Below the pieces are notes generated by a model, which was given only the letters and a program-made list of their open reading frames with translations, was not told the origin of the DNA and made no database searches. Positions 21,542-32,000 of a stretch of DNA of 64,000 nucleotides are shown here, one piece after another. Source of the stretch: Chrysophaeum taylorii (Eukaryota; Sar; Pelagophyceae; Pelagomonadales; Pelagomonadaceae); contig JAQMWT010000389.1 of NCBI GenBank assembly GCA_029834535.1, positions 222,054 through 286,053 on the forward strand, given 5' to 3'. A program made the translations under genes and the position numbers. Each line of letters opens with the position of its first letter. The first letter of the stretch is position 1.

Positions 21542-22297
21542 TCAGAGGTTGAGGTCCTTGAGCGGAGGAGGAGGACCGGCAGAGCGAGATTTTTTTGGGT
21601 TGTTGTTGGCGAGCTTGGCACGCTTGCGGCGACGCTTGAGGCACATCTGGAGACCGTCGACGAGGAGACTGCAGATGTCCTTCGAGTCCGCGTGAAAGAG
21701 CAGAGTGTCGTTCTTCGAGGAGACAACCACGAAGCTACGGGCAGCGAGATCGTACCCGAGGCGACCTGGCTCTGGCCCGGGCGTCACCGCCTGAATCTCG
21801 TCGAGCGGCACGCGCCCCGTGACCGGCGCGTCCCGCTTGTTACGGTAGTGCCACTCGACTGCCGACAGGCCTTGCTTGTAGGGCACGAGCATCAGATGGA
21901 CCGGGGTCAGCTCGTCGTCCTCGTAGCGCATCACCACCGTCAGACCAGTCCGCATCATCGTCGTAAATTCGCGCAGAAAATTTTGTTCTGATTCGCGAAC
22001 TTCCTGGGCCCGCGACCGCCGCGCCGCGTCGAGCCGGGCGGTCCCCGTCGCCTCAGAAAACGTCATTGGCTCCTTGGTCGCTACAACCTCGTCCGGCAAC
22101 ATTCTACCGCCTGGCTGCTGCTGCTGCTGATCGTGTTCAACCGGAATCTCGTGCTCCTCCCCCTCACCGACCTCCCCGATCGCGGTGCACGCGCACGACA
22201 CCAGCATCCGCAGCCCCGCGGCGTCGTCGAGGAGCGTCGTGCACGCGCCCCACGCCTCGGGCCTGTTGGCCTCCGCCTTGGACCCCTCGGCCCCCAT
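21542..22297 (-). CDS. Lipid-anchored PH-like protein, paralogue 1
   Basis: A 251-residue protein beginning MGAEGSKAEA, a good N-myristoylation context (Gly2, Ser6). The centre has ESEQNFLREFTTMMRTGL, a helix shared with the paralogue at 25653-26207. A beta-rich region follows and then FHADSKDICSLLVDGLQMC, which looks like the last strand and C-terminal helix of a PH-type domain. The tail is basic (KRRRKRAK) and Pro-rich. It probably sits on the cytoplasmic face of a membrane and may bind phosphoinositides. The PH assignment is inferred from the strand/helix pattern. A Gln run interrupts residues ~57-61. It is convergent with the hydrolase gene. Confidence 0.65.
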   Translation of the reverse strand: MGAEGSKAEANRPEAWGACTTLLDDAAGLRMLVSCACTAIGEVGEGEEHEIPVEHDQQQQQPGGRMLPDEVVATKEPMTFSEATGTARLDAARRSRAQEVRESEQNFLREFTTMMRTGLTVVMRYEDDELTPVHLMLVPYKQGLSAVEWHYRNKRDAPVTGRVPLDEIQAVTPGPEPGRLGYDLAARSFVVVSSKNDTLLFHADSKDICSLLVDGLQMCLKRRRKRAKLANNNPKKSRSAGPPPPLKDLNL

Positions 22298-24390
22298 GAT
22301 TCAAACCACAACGGATACAAGCGATTTATCTTGTAACGACCAAAACGGACCGACGACGGCATGGGGTTGTTTAAACGTCGTGGTCCGTTGATTATCAATC
22401 AAGACCTACCTCTATAGTATATGTTTTCTTCTATGGTCGGAGTGTTGCTCACGAGGGCTCGAGAGCACGCACGCAAATTAGGCCCTAACAGCAAAAAACA
22501 CACGATGTGGAATTCTGGCGGCGTCTTTGTTTTGGTTGGTGGTGTCGACCATATGGTCCGCGCAGGCCGTCCTTCTTGAGCTAGCTATATTCCCGCGACC
22601 AACCCGCGCGGCCATGAGACAGCGATTGTTTTTCGGCACGGGGGGCTCTACTCGAGTCCCGAGATGGCGATCACGTGCGCCTGGCCTTCATTCGATCAGT
22701 AAACTGGTGAGGTTGTCGCCACCCTCAACAACGAATACACGGCTTGCGCTCCTCCTGGGGAGGTAGATCATTCTCCTACTGTCGTGATGCCGGCGCCGCC
22801 ATCGCGGGGCTCTCTGTCTGTCTGTCACCACCAGCCTTTTTTTTTTCCGAGAGTCAGTCAGTCCGCTTGTGTCGTTGTGCGCGCTACTACAACGCAACTG
22901 ACCTACTTATTTATTTTTCCCGGAAAAACTAAGGCCCGTTCTCCACCAGATCAAAGTCGCAAAATTTGCAACAAAAGTCCCTTTTTTTGCGCACCCGTTC
23001 GTTCTCCACTAGGGAGGGCAAAGTTAAAAGCGAAATAGTCAAATCTGCCAAGCTCTTCAATGACGGCGAGCGGAAGAGGAGGCTCGAGCGGGAAAAAAAA
23101 GGATGCTCGAGGCCGTCTCACGAGTTATAAAACGTCATCGCCTCATTGCGCTCGTGGATTGCGACGAAGTTCGGGGCGCAGCGGCACGCCGCGGGCCCAC
23201 GCCGCTGCCTGTTGTCCACCTAAACCCTGTTGTGTGTCCGTCCGCCAAAAAACGTGTTGGAGCGCATAGCTTTAAGATAGATACACATTTTTTTCTGGTC
23301 GGGAACGGGAGTTCAGAGGGGCGCAGAGGTCATATGGGCGCGCAGGTCGTCGTCGGCAAACTTTTTCTTGATCGCGGTGGCGCTGGCGACATGGCCAGGG
23401 CTGGGGGGAACGGAGTGATCGGTTCGATCCTCGGGGTTTTTCGCCGTCCTTGCTAAGGAAGAGGTTCGTGTCGAGCTGGCGTCGAGCGTGTTGAAGGTAC
23501 AACAGGCCGCCTTTTTTTTCCAGAACCAGTTCCAGTGTCCTCAGCGTCCGGCTCGGCCCGCGTCGCCGTCGTCTGGTCCCGCAAGAGAAAAAAGTCGATC
23601 CCCAGCTTGACTTAAAGTCGTTGACCATATATCCGCGGGTGGCTGTGCTCGCGGGTCCAGTGATGAGTCGCAGGAGGTGGTGGCGGCGAATTCGGGCTGA
23701 TCTGAGAGTGCGACGGCTGCGCGTCCTGTACCGGCACGGCAGGAACACCGAGCGCAGCAGCTGGTCCCCGCATGATGACCGCGTACGCGGTGTCGGCGCC
23801 AGCTTCGTTCCAGTCGTCGTTCGGTGATTCATGCCTCGCCAGTCAGTCAACCAATGCCATCTCAGTTTAACCTATATTCGAGGCGCGCAGCGCTTCCTTT
23901 CCGAGAATTTCAGCCCGCCGCCCTATCTCCGTCTTGAAGGAAGTGTTGTCGGGGCACGTACCACGCGGATTATTTATTACCAGGCCTGCTTGGTCATGGG
24001 GGTCCGGTCCGTCCACCCGGGCGCGATCGACCGCAACGCCGACCGCTTCTACTCTTCCGACACCTTTCGAGCCACATCAACTTGGCGTTTGAAACAAAAA
24101 AACTTGGACAGAGTTTGAGGGGATAACGGACGTATGGGGCTCGAAAATAAGGGCCTGAAAATCTGAACTTTTAGCAACTCCTGCAAAAACAACTTTGTGA
24201 TTATTATTTCGAGCCGGTGGTGGGTGGAGAACGGCTCTCTAACAAATCTGTTTGTTGTAGTAGCTGCTTTTTTCGCAGACTTTATTAGCCTAGATTCGGA
24301 ACTAGATGTCTCTGGACAAAAATCGATTCGCGTGCTGTCCGTTGGTTTCGGAACATTTTCGCGGAGCTGTGTCGCGTTTTGCCAGGCGCA
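22298..24390. other. 2.1 kb without a supported gene
   Basis: There are scattered protein-like scraps only: minus strand near 23480-23620 (GGLLYLQHARRQLDTNLFLS, VNDFKSSWGSTFFSCG) and plus strand near 23970-24100 (SVHPGAIDRNADRFYSSDTF). They are in different frames and interrupted by stops, so they look like a decayed gene or transposon. An imperfect direct repeat CGTTCTCCAC(C/T)AG lies at ~22935 and ~23001. No RNA gene is seen. Confidence 0.4.
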
Positions 24391-25485
24391 ATGATGATGA
24401 TAAGAGGAGCAGTGGTAGTTATGGTGGTGAGGAGCGCGATAGCCGCGCCGTACGATGAGGGGCCCGAGAGGGTCGTCGACGAGATGAGGGCGCAGATCGA
24501 GGCCCTCCTCGCCACCGACGTAAACTGCACACTGCTTCCAAAGTTTGTCCGGCTCGTGTTCCACGACTGCGTAGGCGGGTGCGACGGGTGCGTCGACATG
24601 AGCGACCCCGAGAACGCGGGGCTCCTGACACCGATCGAGGCCCTGATGCCCATCTGCGAGAATATCCCCGAGGGAAGCGGCGTGACGCGGGCCGACTGCT
24701 GGGCCCAAGCAGCGCTGTCGGCCGCGGAATCGAGCCAGGACCGCTCGCGGTTCGCGTTTCCGCTAGAGAAGGTCGGCCGCCAGACCTGCGAGGCTCCCAA
24801 CGGGGTCGGGGGGCCAGAACGGACGATGCCGAATTCCCACGCGGGGACTTCGGAGCTGATCGAATGGTTCAGAGAATGGTTTGGGTTCTCGAAACGCGAA
24901 ATCGTCGCTTTGATGGGCGCTCATACGCTCGGCGGCGCGATACGAAACAATTCTGGGTACAACGGTTTCTGGACGCCGACCTGGTGCTCGCTGAACAACG
25001 ACTATTACGACAGCTTGTGGCAAATCTGGTCGCAAAAACTGACCGAGGAACCAAACGGCCATTTCCAGTGGGAGCTTACGAGTCCGCCCGACGCGGTCTA
25101 CGAGCACCGAACCGACTCGGCGGGCTGCCCCTTCCTAAATCTCCCTGGTAGAGGGCCCCCGATACCCCCCGACACCGACCTCGAGGCCTGCCCGCCCCTT
25201 TTTATGCTCAACGTCGACGTCGCCATGGCGAAGGATTTTGGGGACAAACTCAACTCGCACTCGGGCCAAGTCGACTGTTTATGGGTCGACCAACCCGACG
25301 ACTACGACCCCCGCGAACCCTGTGCCGACGCCCGCCTCCTCGACTTCGTCCTCGCCTACCGCGACGACAACCGCCTCTGGGTCAGAGACTTCCAGCAGGT
25401 TCTCACAAAGCTAATCAACACCAAGGCCAGGCCCCTCACCAAGCTCGACACGACCGACTCGCAGATGTATGACGGCTTTTTCTGA
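24391..25485 (+). CDS. Secreted plant/fungal-type heme peroxidase
   Basis: A 364-residue protein started at MMMIRGAV, giving a signal peptide that ends around AIAAPYDE. The distal site is RLVFHDC (Arg54, His58), followed by GGCDGCVD with a calcium-site Asp. The proximal site is ALMGAHTLGG (His178). These are the catalytic residues of the non-animal heme peroxidase superfamily. The Cys-rich secreted architecture and length fit class II-like enzymes more than ascorbate peroxidase, although class I and II are hard to split by eye. It probably oxidises phenolic or other reductants with H2O2 outside the cell or in the endomembrane system. There is one Asn-Cys-Thr glycosylation site near the N-terminus (Asn46) and a second at NNS near 185. 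Confidence 0.85.
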   Translation: MMMIRGAVVVMVVRSAIAAPYDEGPERVVDEMRAQIEALLATDVNCTLLPKFVRLVFHDCVGGCDGCVDMSDPENAGLLTPIEALMPICENIPEGSGVTRADCWAQAALSAAESSQDRSRFAFPLEKVGRQTCEAPNGVGGPERTMPNSHAGTSELIEWFREWFGFSKREIVALMGAHTLGGAIRNNSGYNGFWTPTWCSLNNDYYDSLWQIWSQKLTEEPNGHFQWELTSPPDAVYEHRTDSAGCPFLNLPGRGPPIPPDTDLEACPPLFMLNVDVAMAKDFGDKLNSHSGQVDCLWVDQPDDYDPREPCADARLLDFVLAYRDDNRLWVRDFQQVLTKLINTKARPLTKLDTTDSQMYDGFF

Positions 25486-25652
25486 CTCTGCTGCTGCTGC
25501 TGCTGTGTAGTTAGGAGGCCTCAATCTACAACGCTGGAGCCCTCCTCCACCTTATTCCTCTTCGGGGGGCTTCATTTCATCTCCCTCCCGCGGCAGGCCG
25601 GCCGGCTTTACGTGCTGGCGGGAACAAGATATCGCACTGTAGTAGTAGATCG

Positions 25653-26207
25653 TCACTTGAGGAGGGGGAGGTTTGTAGCGTCGCTGAGAGGAGGATGAGG
25701 AGGAGGAGGAATTTTGGCGGAGGGGCTCGCGCTGCTCGTTTTGCCTTTTTTATAGAGGAGGAGGTTCCTCTCGCGCTTGACGAGCATGGCGAGGCCGTCG
25801 ACGAGGAGCTTAGAAACGTCGGCCGATTCGAGGGAGAGGCGCCAGTCGTTGATGACGACGGCGTCGGCGTCGGCTCGAAGGGTCGCGACGTTATCGAGCA
25901 AGAGGACCGTTCCTGAGCAATCTAGGGCGAGAGCCAAATCGGTCCGCACGAGGCGGAGGGTCGCCTGGGTGCCGTCTCGAAGGACGCGGAGGCCCGTGCG
26001 CATCATCGCCGCGAACTCGCGGAGAAAATTGTGTTCGCTCTCGCGGACGGCGGCAATGCGTTCGCGCCGCACGTCGTCGAGGTCCCGCGCCCCCGCCGTC
26101 GCTTCGTCGTACGTTTTCTGGAGCGGCGACACCATCACGGGCGAGTTGAGGGTCTCTTCGGGGTCTTCGCCGCAGCCGCAGGTACACCGAGACACCTCGC
26201 TCCCCAT
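25653..26207 (-). CDS. Lipid-anchored PH-like protein, paralogue 2
   Basis: A 184-residue protein. I chose the ATG giving MGSEVSRCTCGCGEDPEE because Gly2 and Ser6 fit N-myristoylation and Cys8, Cys10 and Cys12 could be palmitoylated, a typical dual-lipid membrane anchor. VRESEHNFLREFAAMMRTGL is nearly the same as in the protein at 21542-22297. A strand-rich ~80-residue region and SADVSKLLVDGLAMLVKRER follow, which is PH-like. The rest of the two proteins has diverged strongly. It is divergently transcribed from the GPCR-PIPK gene with only 177 bp between start codons, so the two may be co-regulated. Function is inferred, not shown. Confidence 0.65.
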   Translation of the reverse strand: MGSEVSRCTCGCGEDPEETLNSPVMVSPLQKTYDEATAGARDLDDVRRERIAAVRESEHNFLREFAAMMRTGLRVLRDGTQATLRLVRTDLALALDCSGTVLLLDNVATLRADADAVVINDWRLSLESADVSKLLVDGLAMLVKRERNLLLYKKGKTSSASPSAKIPPPPHPPLSDATNLPLLK

Positions 26208-26384
26208 GTCGAGATCAACAATTTGGATTGTTGACGTAACCGTCACTTATCTTTATTAACTGTCCCCGTGAAACGGTCCGTTAGGAGGGTGGGTCGTCGG
26301 TTTCATGATCCAAGGGAGGGATCCTCTTTTGCTTGCGAAAAAAAGTAGATCCGTTGGTTGTTGTTGTTCTTCCCCTTCCAAGAG
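26208..26384. promoter_or_regulatory. Shared divergent promoter region
   Basis: This 177-bp gap separates the start codons of the minus-strand PH-like gene and the plus-strand GPCR-PIPK gene. It must hold both promoters and 5' UTRs. I see no obvious TATA or other named element. Confidence 0.5.
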
Positions 26385-28499
26385 ATGGAAGGGCGTCGGT
26401 TGCGTCGCTTATTGTTCTGGCTCGGACCCGTGTCCGGATGCGTGGCGTACGCGAGCGTATGGATGGTCGCGGGGCCTTCGCGGCGGCAGCGGCTGTGCTT
26501 CGTGAGCGGTGGCGGCTTAGGTCTCTTTTTCGCCTTGGTTCTCCTCGTCGCTCACCGACGTGGTCCGCGGCGGCTGCGCGAACATCCGCAGCCAATAATA
26601 TTTTGGCGGTGCGTCGCCGACGCCGGGACGGCCGTCCAGTTCATCGCATACGCCTACGCGCGGCGGCGGTGCGATACCCCCCGGGGACGCGTATCTTCGG
26701 GTCTCCTGGAATTCTCGATGATCGCGTCGGAAGGCTGGTACTTCGCGAGCGTGCACGACGCGAGAGCGAGCTTCCGGTCCCCGTTTACGCCCAAGGTCGC
26801 GCTCATGCGGTGCTACCACCGGATCGTCTGGGTGTCGGCGCTTTTTATGGCCGTATTTGTCGCGGAGATTCCGGGCGTCGACGGCGAGTATTTGATCGGA
26901 GAAGAAATGTTCGGGTATTGTTTGTTCAAGTCGAGCAAAGTGTGGCCGCCTTGGGTGTTTCTGTACGCGCCGATCCTCGTGCTGTACGCCGGGGCCCTCG
27001 CGATGACGCTCGCCTGCCTGGGGTCGGCCTACGAACGCTCGGCGAAGACTCGAGCCTTCGCCGAACACCTTCACGCGATAGCGGTCACGAACGCCAACCT
27101 CGTGGCCGCCTGCATGTACTGGGGTTTATTCTCGATCTTCTATTTTGGGTCGTCGTACATGAGAATCCGCGGGGCGACGTACGCGGCCGCCCTCCTGCTT
27201 CCCGCGAAGGGCGCGGTCGACTTTATGGTTTGGCTTCTTCCTCTGGACCCTTCCGACGTCGGCGCCGCGTTGGGCTTGGGGAATATGGTAGACGAGCCGA
27301 GGTGCTCGTCGGTCGACGATCGGGACGACCTTCTCGCCTCGGCCCAGGGTCGCGAGATCTTCGATTACGTGCGGTGTGGCATCGCCGAGAGTCGCGGCCG
27401 CGCGGTCGTGATGCTCGCGCGCCGCCGAGACGAGCCCGCGCTCGGTTTTTGGGCGTTCGCGAGACGCGCGCTCGCTCCAACCGTCGAGGCCCGACAGGTC
27501 CTGCGCGACCTCTGTACCGAGTCGCACCACCCGGTCTGCGTCGTCGACGCCTCGAGAGTACTGTTTCGATCGATCGCGCGCGATTCTCTAAGGCGGCTTC
27601 GGGCGACCTTTGGGATATCGGAAACCGACTACGCGCGCTCGTGGCGGGCCGTCACCAAGGCCAGATACTCGGACGGTGCGAGCGGCGCCTTCTTCCTCTT
27701 CTCAGCCGACGAGCGTTTCCTGGCAAAGACGGCAACGGCGACCGAAATCCGAGCGCTCGCGCGACGCGCCGACGCCCTCGCCGCCTACTGCTCTCCAGAC
27801 ACCAAGCTCTGCCGAATCGTCGGCGCCCACACGCTCGAGATTTACGGCCAGCCCTTCCATCTTGTCGTCCAGGAAAACCTATTTTTCGGCTCGGACGCGA
27901 GCCTCCTCCGACGTTACGACATCAAGGGGAGCTCGGTCAACCGCCGCTCCGGCGATAAGTTCGAGAAGAGTCGCGCGCTCCTCCTCGAGCAGCCGCTCAA
28001 TTATTCTAGAGGAGGAGGAGGAGGAGGAGGATGTGTCGGCAAGGACGACGACCTTCAGGACGATCTCCACATCGATCCTCGGGACGCTGCGCTGCTTCTC
28101 GCGCAGCTCGACCGAGACTCGCGCTTCCTCGCCTCCCAGAATATCATGGACTACTCCCTGCTCATCGGGGTCGACGACCTGCCCAGACCGCCTCTCTGTT
28201 GTACCGACAACAACAGAAACTCCACATCATCGTCGTCCTCCTCTTCGTTTTTGGTGCAAGCAGAAGCGTGCCGCTACGACGCGACCTTCGGCGGACCTTC
28301 GGCCTACACGCTTGCCATCATCGACCTCCTCCAGGAGTGGAACTGGGCGAAAAAGCTCGAGCGCGCCTACAAAATTATATTCCGCTGCCGACCCCCCCTC
28401 GGCCTCTCGGCGATCGACCCCGTTCGCTACCAACGTCGCTTCATGGCCCGCGTCCACGACATCATCCCGATTGCGCGAGATGCCGAGATCGTCGCGTGA
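26385..28499 (+). CDS. GPCR-phosphatidylinositol phosphate kinase fusion (GPCR-PIPK)
   Basis: A 704-residue protein from the ATG giving MEGRRLRRLLFW. Residues ~1-300 have about seven hydrophobic segments, with a Cys/Trp pattern like Dictyostelium RpkA and the oomycete GK proteins. Residues ~430-700 are a PIP kinase catalytic domain: FLAKT (ATP-site Lys448), RYDIKGS (~510-516), MDYSLLIG (~588-595), IIDLLQEWNWAKKLE and the activation-loop-like GLSAIDPVRYQRRF. Gly-rich and Ser-rich low-complexity inserts interrupt the kinase. The fusion should couple an external signal directly to PI(4,5)P2 or a related lipid. Type I versus II specificity is not decided here. A PH-like gene shares its promoter, which fits lipid signalling. 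Confidence 0.85.
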   Translation: MEGRRLRRLLFWLGPVSGCVAYASVWMVAGPSRRQRLCFVSGGGLGLFFALVLLVAHRRGPRRLREHPQPIIFWRCVADAGTAVQFIAYAYARRRCDTPRGRVSSGLLEFSMIASEGWYFASVHDARASFRSPFTPKVALMRCYHRIVWVSALFMAVFVAEIPGVDGEYLIGEEMFGYCLFKSSKVWPPWVFLYAPILVLYAGALAMTLACLGSAYERSAKTRAFAEHLHAIAVTNANLVAACMYWGLFSIFYFGSSYMRIRGATYAAALLLPAKGAVDFMVWLLPLDPSDVGAALGLGNMVDEPRCSSVDDRDDLLASAQGREIFDYVRCGIAESRGRAVVMLARRRDEPALGFWAFARRALAPTVEARQVLRDLCTESHHPVCVVDASRVLFRSIARDSLRRLRATFGISETDYARSWRAVTKARYSDGASGAFFLFSADERFLAKTATATEIRALARRADALAAYCSPDTKLCRIVGAHTLEIYGQPFHLVVQENLFFGSDASLLRRYDIKGSSVNRRSGDKFEKSRALLLEQPLNYSRGGGGGGGCVGKDDDLQDDLHIDPRDAALLLAQLDRDSRFLASQNIMDYSLLIGVDDLPRPPLCCTDNNRNSTSSSSSSSFLVQAEACRYDATFGGPSAYTLAIIDLLQEWNWAKKLERAYKIIFRCRPPLGLSAIDPVRYQRRFMARVHDIIPIARDAEIVA

Positions 28500-29047
28500 T
28501 CACAGAGGATTAACCACGACGAACAAAATTCGGCGGCGGCGATATTTTTTTAGTCACACAATGTGATAAATGTAGTAGTAGTAGTAGTAGAGTTGTATGA
28601 AGTGGGTCGCACGAGGTGTTTTTGTTGTTCCCAGAGCGGACGGGCGGGCGCGCGTAGAACAACAAACAGGAAGGCGGGCGAACGGTGCGAAGAAGAAGGG
28701 AGCAATTTCTTTTTTTCTTTCTTTATTTCTTTCTTTCTTTCTTTCAGGGGCCGGCCGCGGGTAAGCAGAAGACATCGAGACGCGCCGCCCCGGCGTCCGC
28801 ATCGCGTTTTCGTCGCTGGCGTGCTCGTTGGCGTGCTGCGTGCGTTCCCCCAGGCCAGGAGGTCGGATTCGCGCGACGGGCGTCCTGTCAACCGCGCATA
28901 CATAATGATGATAAGGTGCTGTGTTGGTGGTGGTGGTGGTGGAAAAGAATAAGCGTGCGGCGGCGGCAGGAGCACGACACAACAGAAAGATAACAGGGTG
29001 CTGGAGAAAAAAACGGTCTCGCGTCCCGACGACGACGACGACGCGCG
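28500..29047. other. Intergenic between convergent genes
   Basis: A 548-bp spacer containing (TAG)n near 28571-28590, a TTTC tract at 28706-28745 followed by CAGGGGCC and, shortly after, GGTAAG, and (GGT)n at 28923-28941. The TTTC-CAG and GGTAAG pair look like splice signals, but no coding exon between them is supported. Confidence 0.5.
28706..28745 (+). repeat. (TTTC)n microsatellite
   Basis: An imperfect TTTC tract about 210 bp downstream of the GPCR-PIPK stop codon. Confidence 0.9.
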
Positions 29048-32000
29048 CTAGGACGAAGAAATGTCACCGCCGGCGCCGAGGGCGGGTTTGTTGTTGTTGT
29101 TGTTGTTGTAGTTGGCGCTCCAGATGTGATTTGTGTCGAGGGTCATGGAGATCGCTCCCAGCGCCGAGGCGACGGTGAAACCAAAGGAGGAGACGAGGGT
29201 AATGCCGAGGGCGGTGAAGATGCCGACGCGGGCGAAAAAGAGCTTGGATCTGTCGAGGAGGTCGAGGAGGGGTTTGTTGTCGTCGCGAGCTTTGGGAAGT
29301 CTTGCTGTCGACTCGGAAAACCACGACTTTAGGTCGAAGGCCGGGGCCCCCTTGTCGTCGAGACGGTCGAGGCGAGGAAGAGTCGCCCGCGCGTCGGCGA
29401 GGGCGCGCGCAACGCGCTCGTCGGCCTGGACGCGGGATTGGGCCTCCGCAAAAGCGTGCGCGACGCGGTCGTCGAGACCCGACGCATCTTGCTGCTTTGG
29501 AACGTACATGCCGCTCGACTCGCGTTTCCAAAATAAGTCGCGACCAAAGTCGCTGAGTTGTTTTGGCATCCACCGGGGCGGGTACCACGGCAGCTCCGAG
29601 GCGACGTCGACGAAGCCCGACGAGTACCGTTTGGTGCGACGGTGCCTCCAGGGAAACCGCGGGAGCGTCGGTAGCCGCTCGCGGCCGTAACCGACGGGCG
29701 TCCACTGCGCGTCGTACGCGTACGTATCGTTCGACGCTCCGACCATCCACTCGTCTCGGATAGCCGTGAGGTTAGCGATGTAGTCGTTCAGACTCCGAAG
29801 CGCGTTGCTGAGGGGGTTTGCCCGCTTCTTCTCCGACGGTCCCGACTCCATTCTTATGTCCTTCAGCGAGCTCAGGTAGTCCCCGGGACCCGGCGACGAC
29901 GACGACTCGCTCGGGGACGATCTAGCCATTGAGCTTAGGTAGTCGGCCGGACCAGTCGCATCGCCGATTGACGACAAGTACTCCTGCGTCGCGCCGGCGA
30001 TAGACGACAAATAGTCGGAAGGTCCTGACCCCGGAGCACCCGTCGACATGGCAGACACCGACGAGAGGTAATCGCCCGGCCCGGTTCCGGACGGAGCGGA
30101 AGCAACCTTGGGTGTCGACATGGTAGAGACCGACGACAAGTAGTCGGCCGGACCGGCACCAGACGGCGCCGGGCCTCTCGCAGTGGACCCAGCTATCGAG
30201 CTGAGATAGTCGCCGCCCGCCGCCACAGGAGCCGTCGGAGCAGACACACTGCTTGTCGAGCCGGCGATCGACGACAAGTAGTCAGTAGGTCCTGCCACAG
30301 ATGGCGCGGAGACTGCCTTACCAGTTGACATCGAGCTGACCGAGGACAGGTAGTCAGCAGGCCCAGCCCCAGGTGGTGCTGATGTTTTCGGGCCCGGCGA
30401 CATCGAGCTGACCGAGGACAGGTAGTCAGCAGGCCCAGCCCCAGGCGGAGCCGACGCAACCTTGGGTGTAGATATGGTCGAGACCGACGACAAGTAGTCA
30501 GCAGGTCCAGCGCCAGGAGGTGCCGACGCCTTCGCGCCCGGCGACATCGAGCTCACCGACGAGAGGTAGTCAGCAGGTCCAGCGCCAGGAGATGCCGACA
30601 TTTTCGTGCCCGGGGACATCGAGCTCACCGACGAGAGGTAGTCAGCAGGCCCAGCGCCAGGTGGTGCCGAAACGGACGTGCCCGACGACATCGAGCTCAC
30701 CGACGAGAGGTAGTCAGCAGGCCCAGCGCCAGGCGGAGCCGACGCAACTTTGGGCGTTGACATAGAGGAGACTGATGACAAGTAGTCAGCAGGCCCAGCG
30801 CCAGGTGGTGCCGACGTTTTCGTGCCTGGCGACATCGTGCTCACCGACGAGAGGTAGTCAGCAGGCCCAGCGCCAGGCGGAGCCGACGCAACTTTGGGCG
30901 TTGACATAGAGGAGACTGATGACAAGTAGTCAGCAGGCCCAGCGCCAGGTGGTGCGGATGTTTTCGTGCCCGGAGACATCGAGCTCACCGAGGACAGGTA
31001 GTCAGCAGGTCCAGCGCCAGGAGGTGCCGACATTTTCGTGCCCGGCGACATCGAGCCCACCGACGAGAGGTAGTCAGCAGGTCCAGCGCCAGGAGGTGCC
31101 GACATTTTCGTGCCCGGCGACATCGAGCCCACCGACGAGAGGTAGTCAGCAGGCCCAGCGTCAGGTGGCGCCGAAACTGACGCGCCCGACGACATCGAGC
31201 TCACCGACGAGAAGTAGTCAGCAGGCCCAGCGCCAGGTGGCGCCGACATTTTCGTGCCCGGCGACATCGAGCCCACCGACGAGAGGTAGTCAGCAGGCCC
31301 AGCGCCAGGTGGCGCCGAAACTGACGCGCCCGACGACATCGAGCTCACCGACGAGAGGTAGTCAGCAGGCCCAGCGCCAGGTGGCGCCGAAACTGACGCG
31401 CCCGACGACATCGAGCTCACCGACGAAAGATAGTCAGCAGGCCCAGCGCCAGGTGGCGCCGAAACTGACGCGCCCGACGACATCGAGCTCACCGACGAGA
31501 GATAGTCAGCAGGCCCCGCGCCCGGTGGTGCCGAAACTGACGCGCCCGACGACATCGAGCTCACCGACGAAAGATAGTCAGCAGGCCCCGCGCCCGGTGG
31601 TGCCGAAACTGACGCGCCCGACGACATCGAGCTCACCGACGAGAGGTAGTCAGCAGGCCCCGCGCCCGGTGGTGCCGAAACTGACGCGCCCGACGACATC
31701 GAGCTCACCGACGAGAGGTAGTCAGCAGACCCAGCGCCCGGTGGTGCCGAAACTGACGCGCCCGACGACATCGAGCTCACCGACGAAAGATAGTCAGCAG
31801 GCCCAGCGCCAGGTGGCGCCGAAACTGACGCGCCCGACGACATCGAGCTCACCGACGAGAGATAGTCCGCAGGCCCAGCGCCAGGTGGTGCTGAAACTGA
31901 CGCGCCCGACGACATCGAGCTCACCGACGAGAGGTAGTCTGCAGGCCCAGCGCCAGGTGGTGCCGAAACTGACGTGCCGGACGACATCGAGCTCACCGAA

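Noticed and set aside
23340-23430. tRNA gene around GGTTCGATCCTC
   Set aside because: No matching A box, acceptor stem or anticodon arm could be folded around it.
28745-28765. Mini-exon between TTTC-CAG and GGTAAG
   Set aside because: The signals are suggestive, but no flanking coding exons can be matched.
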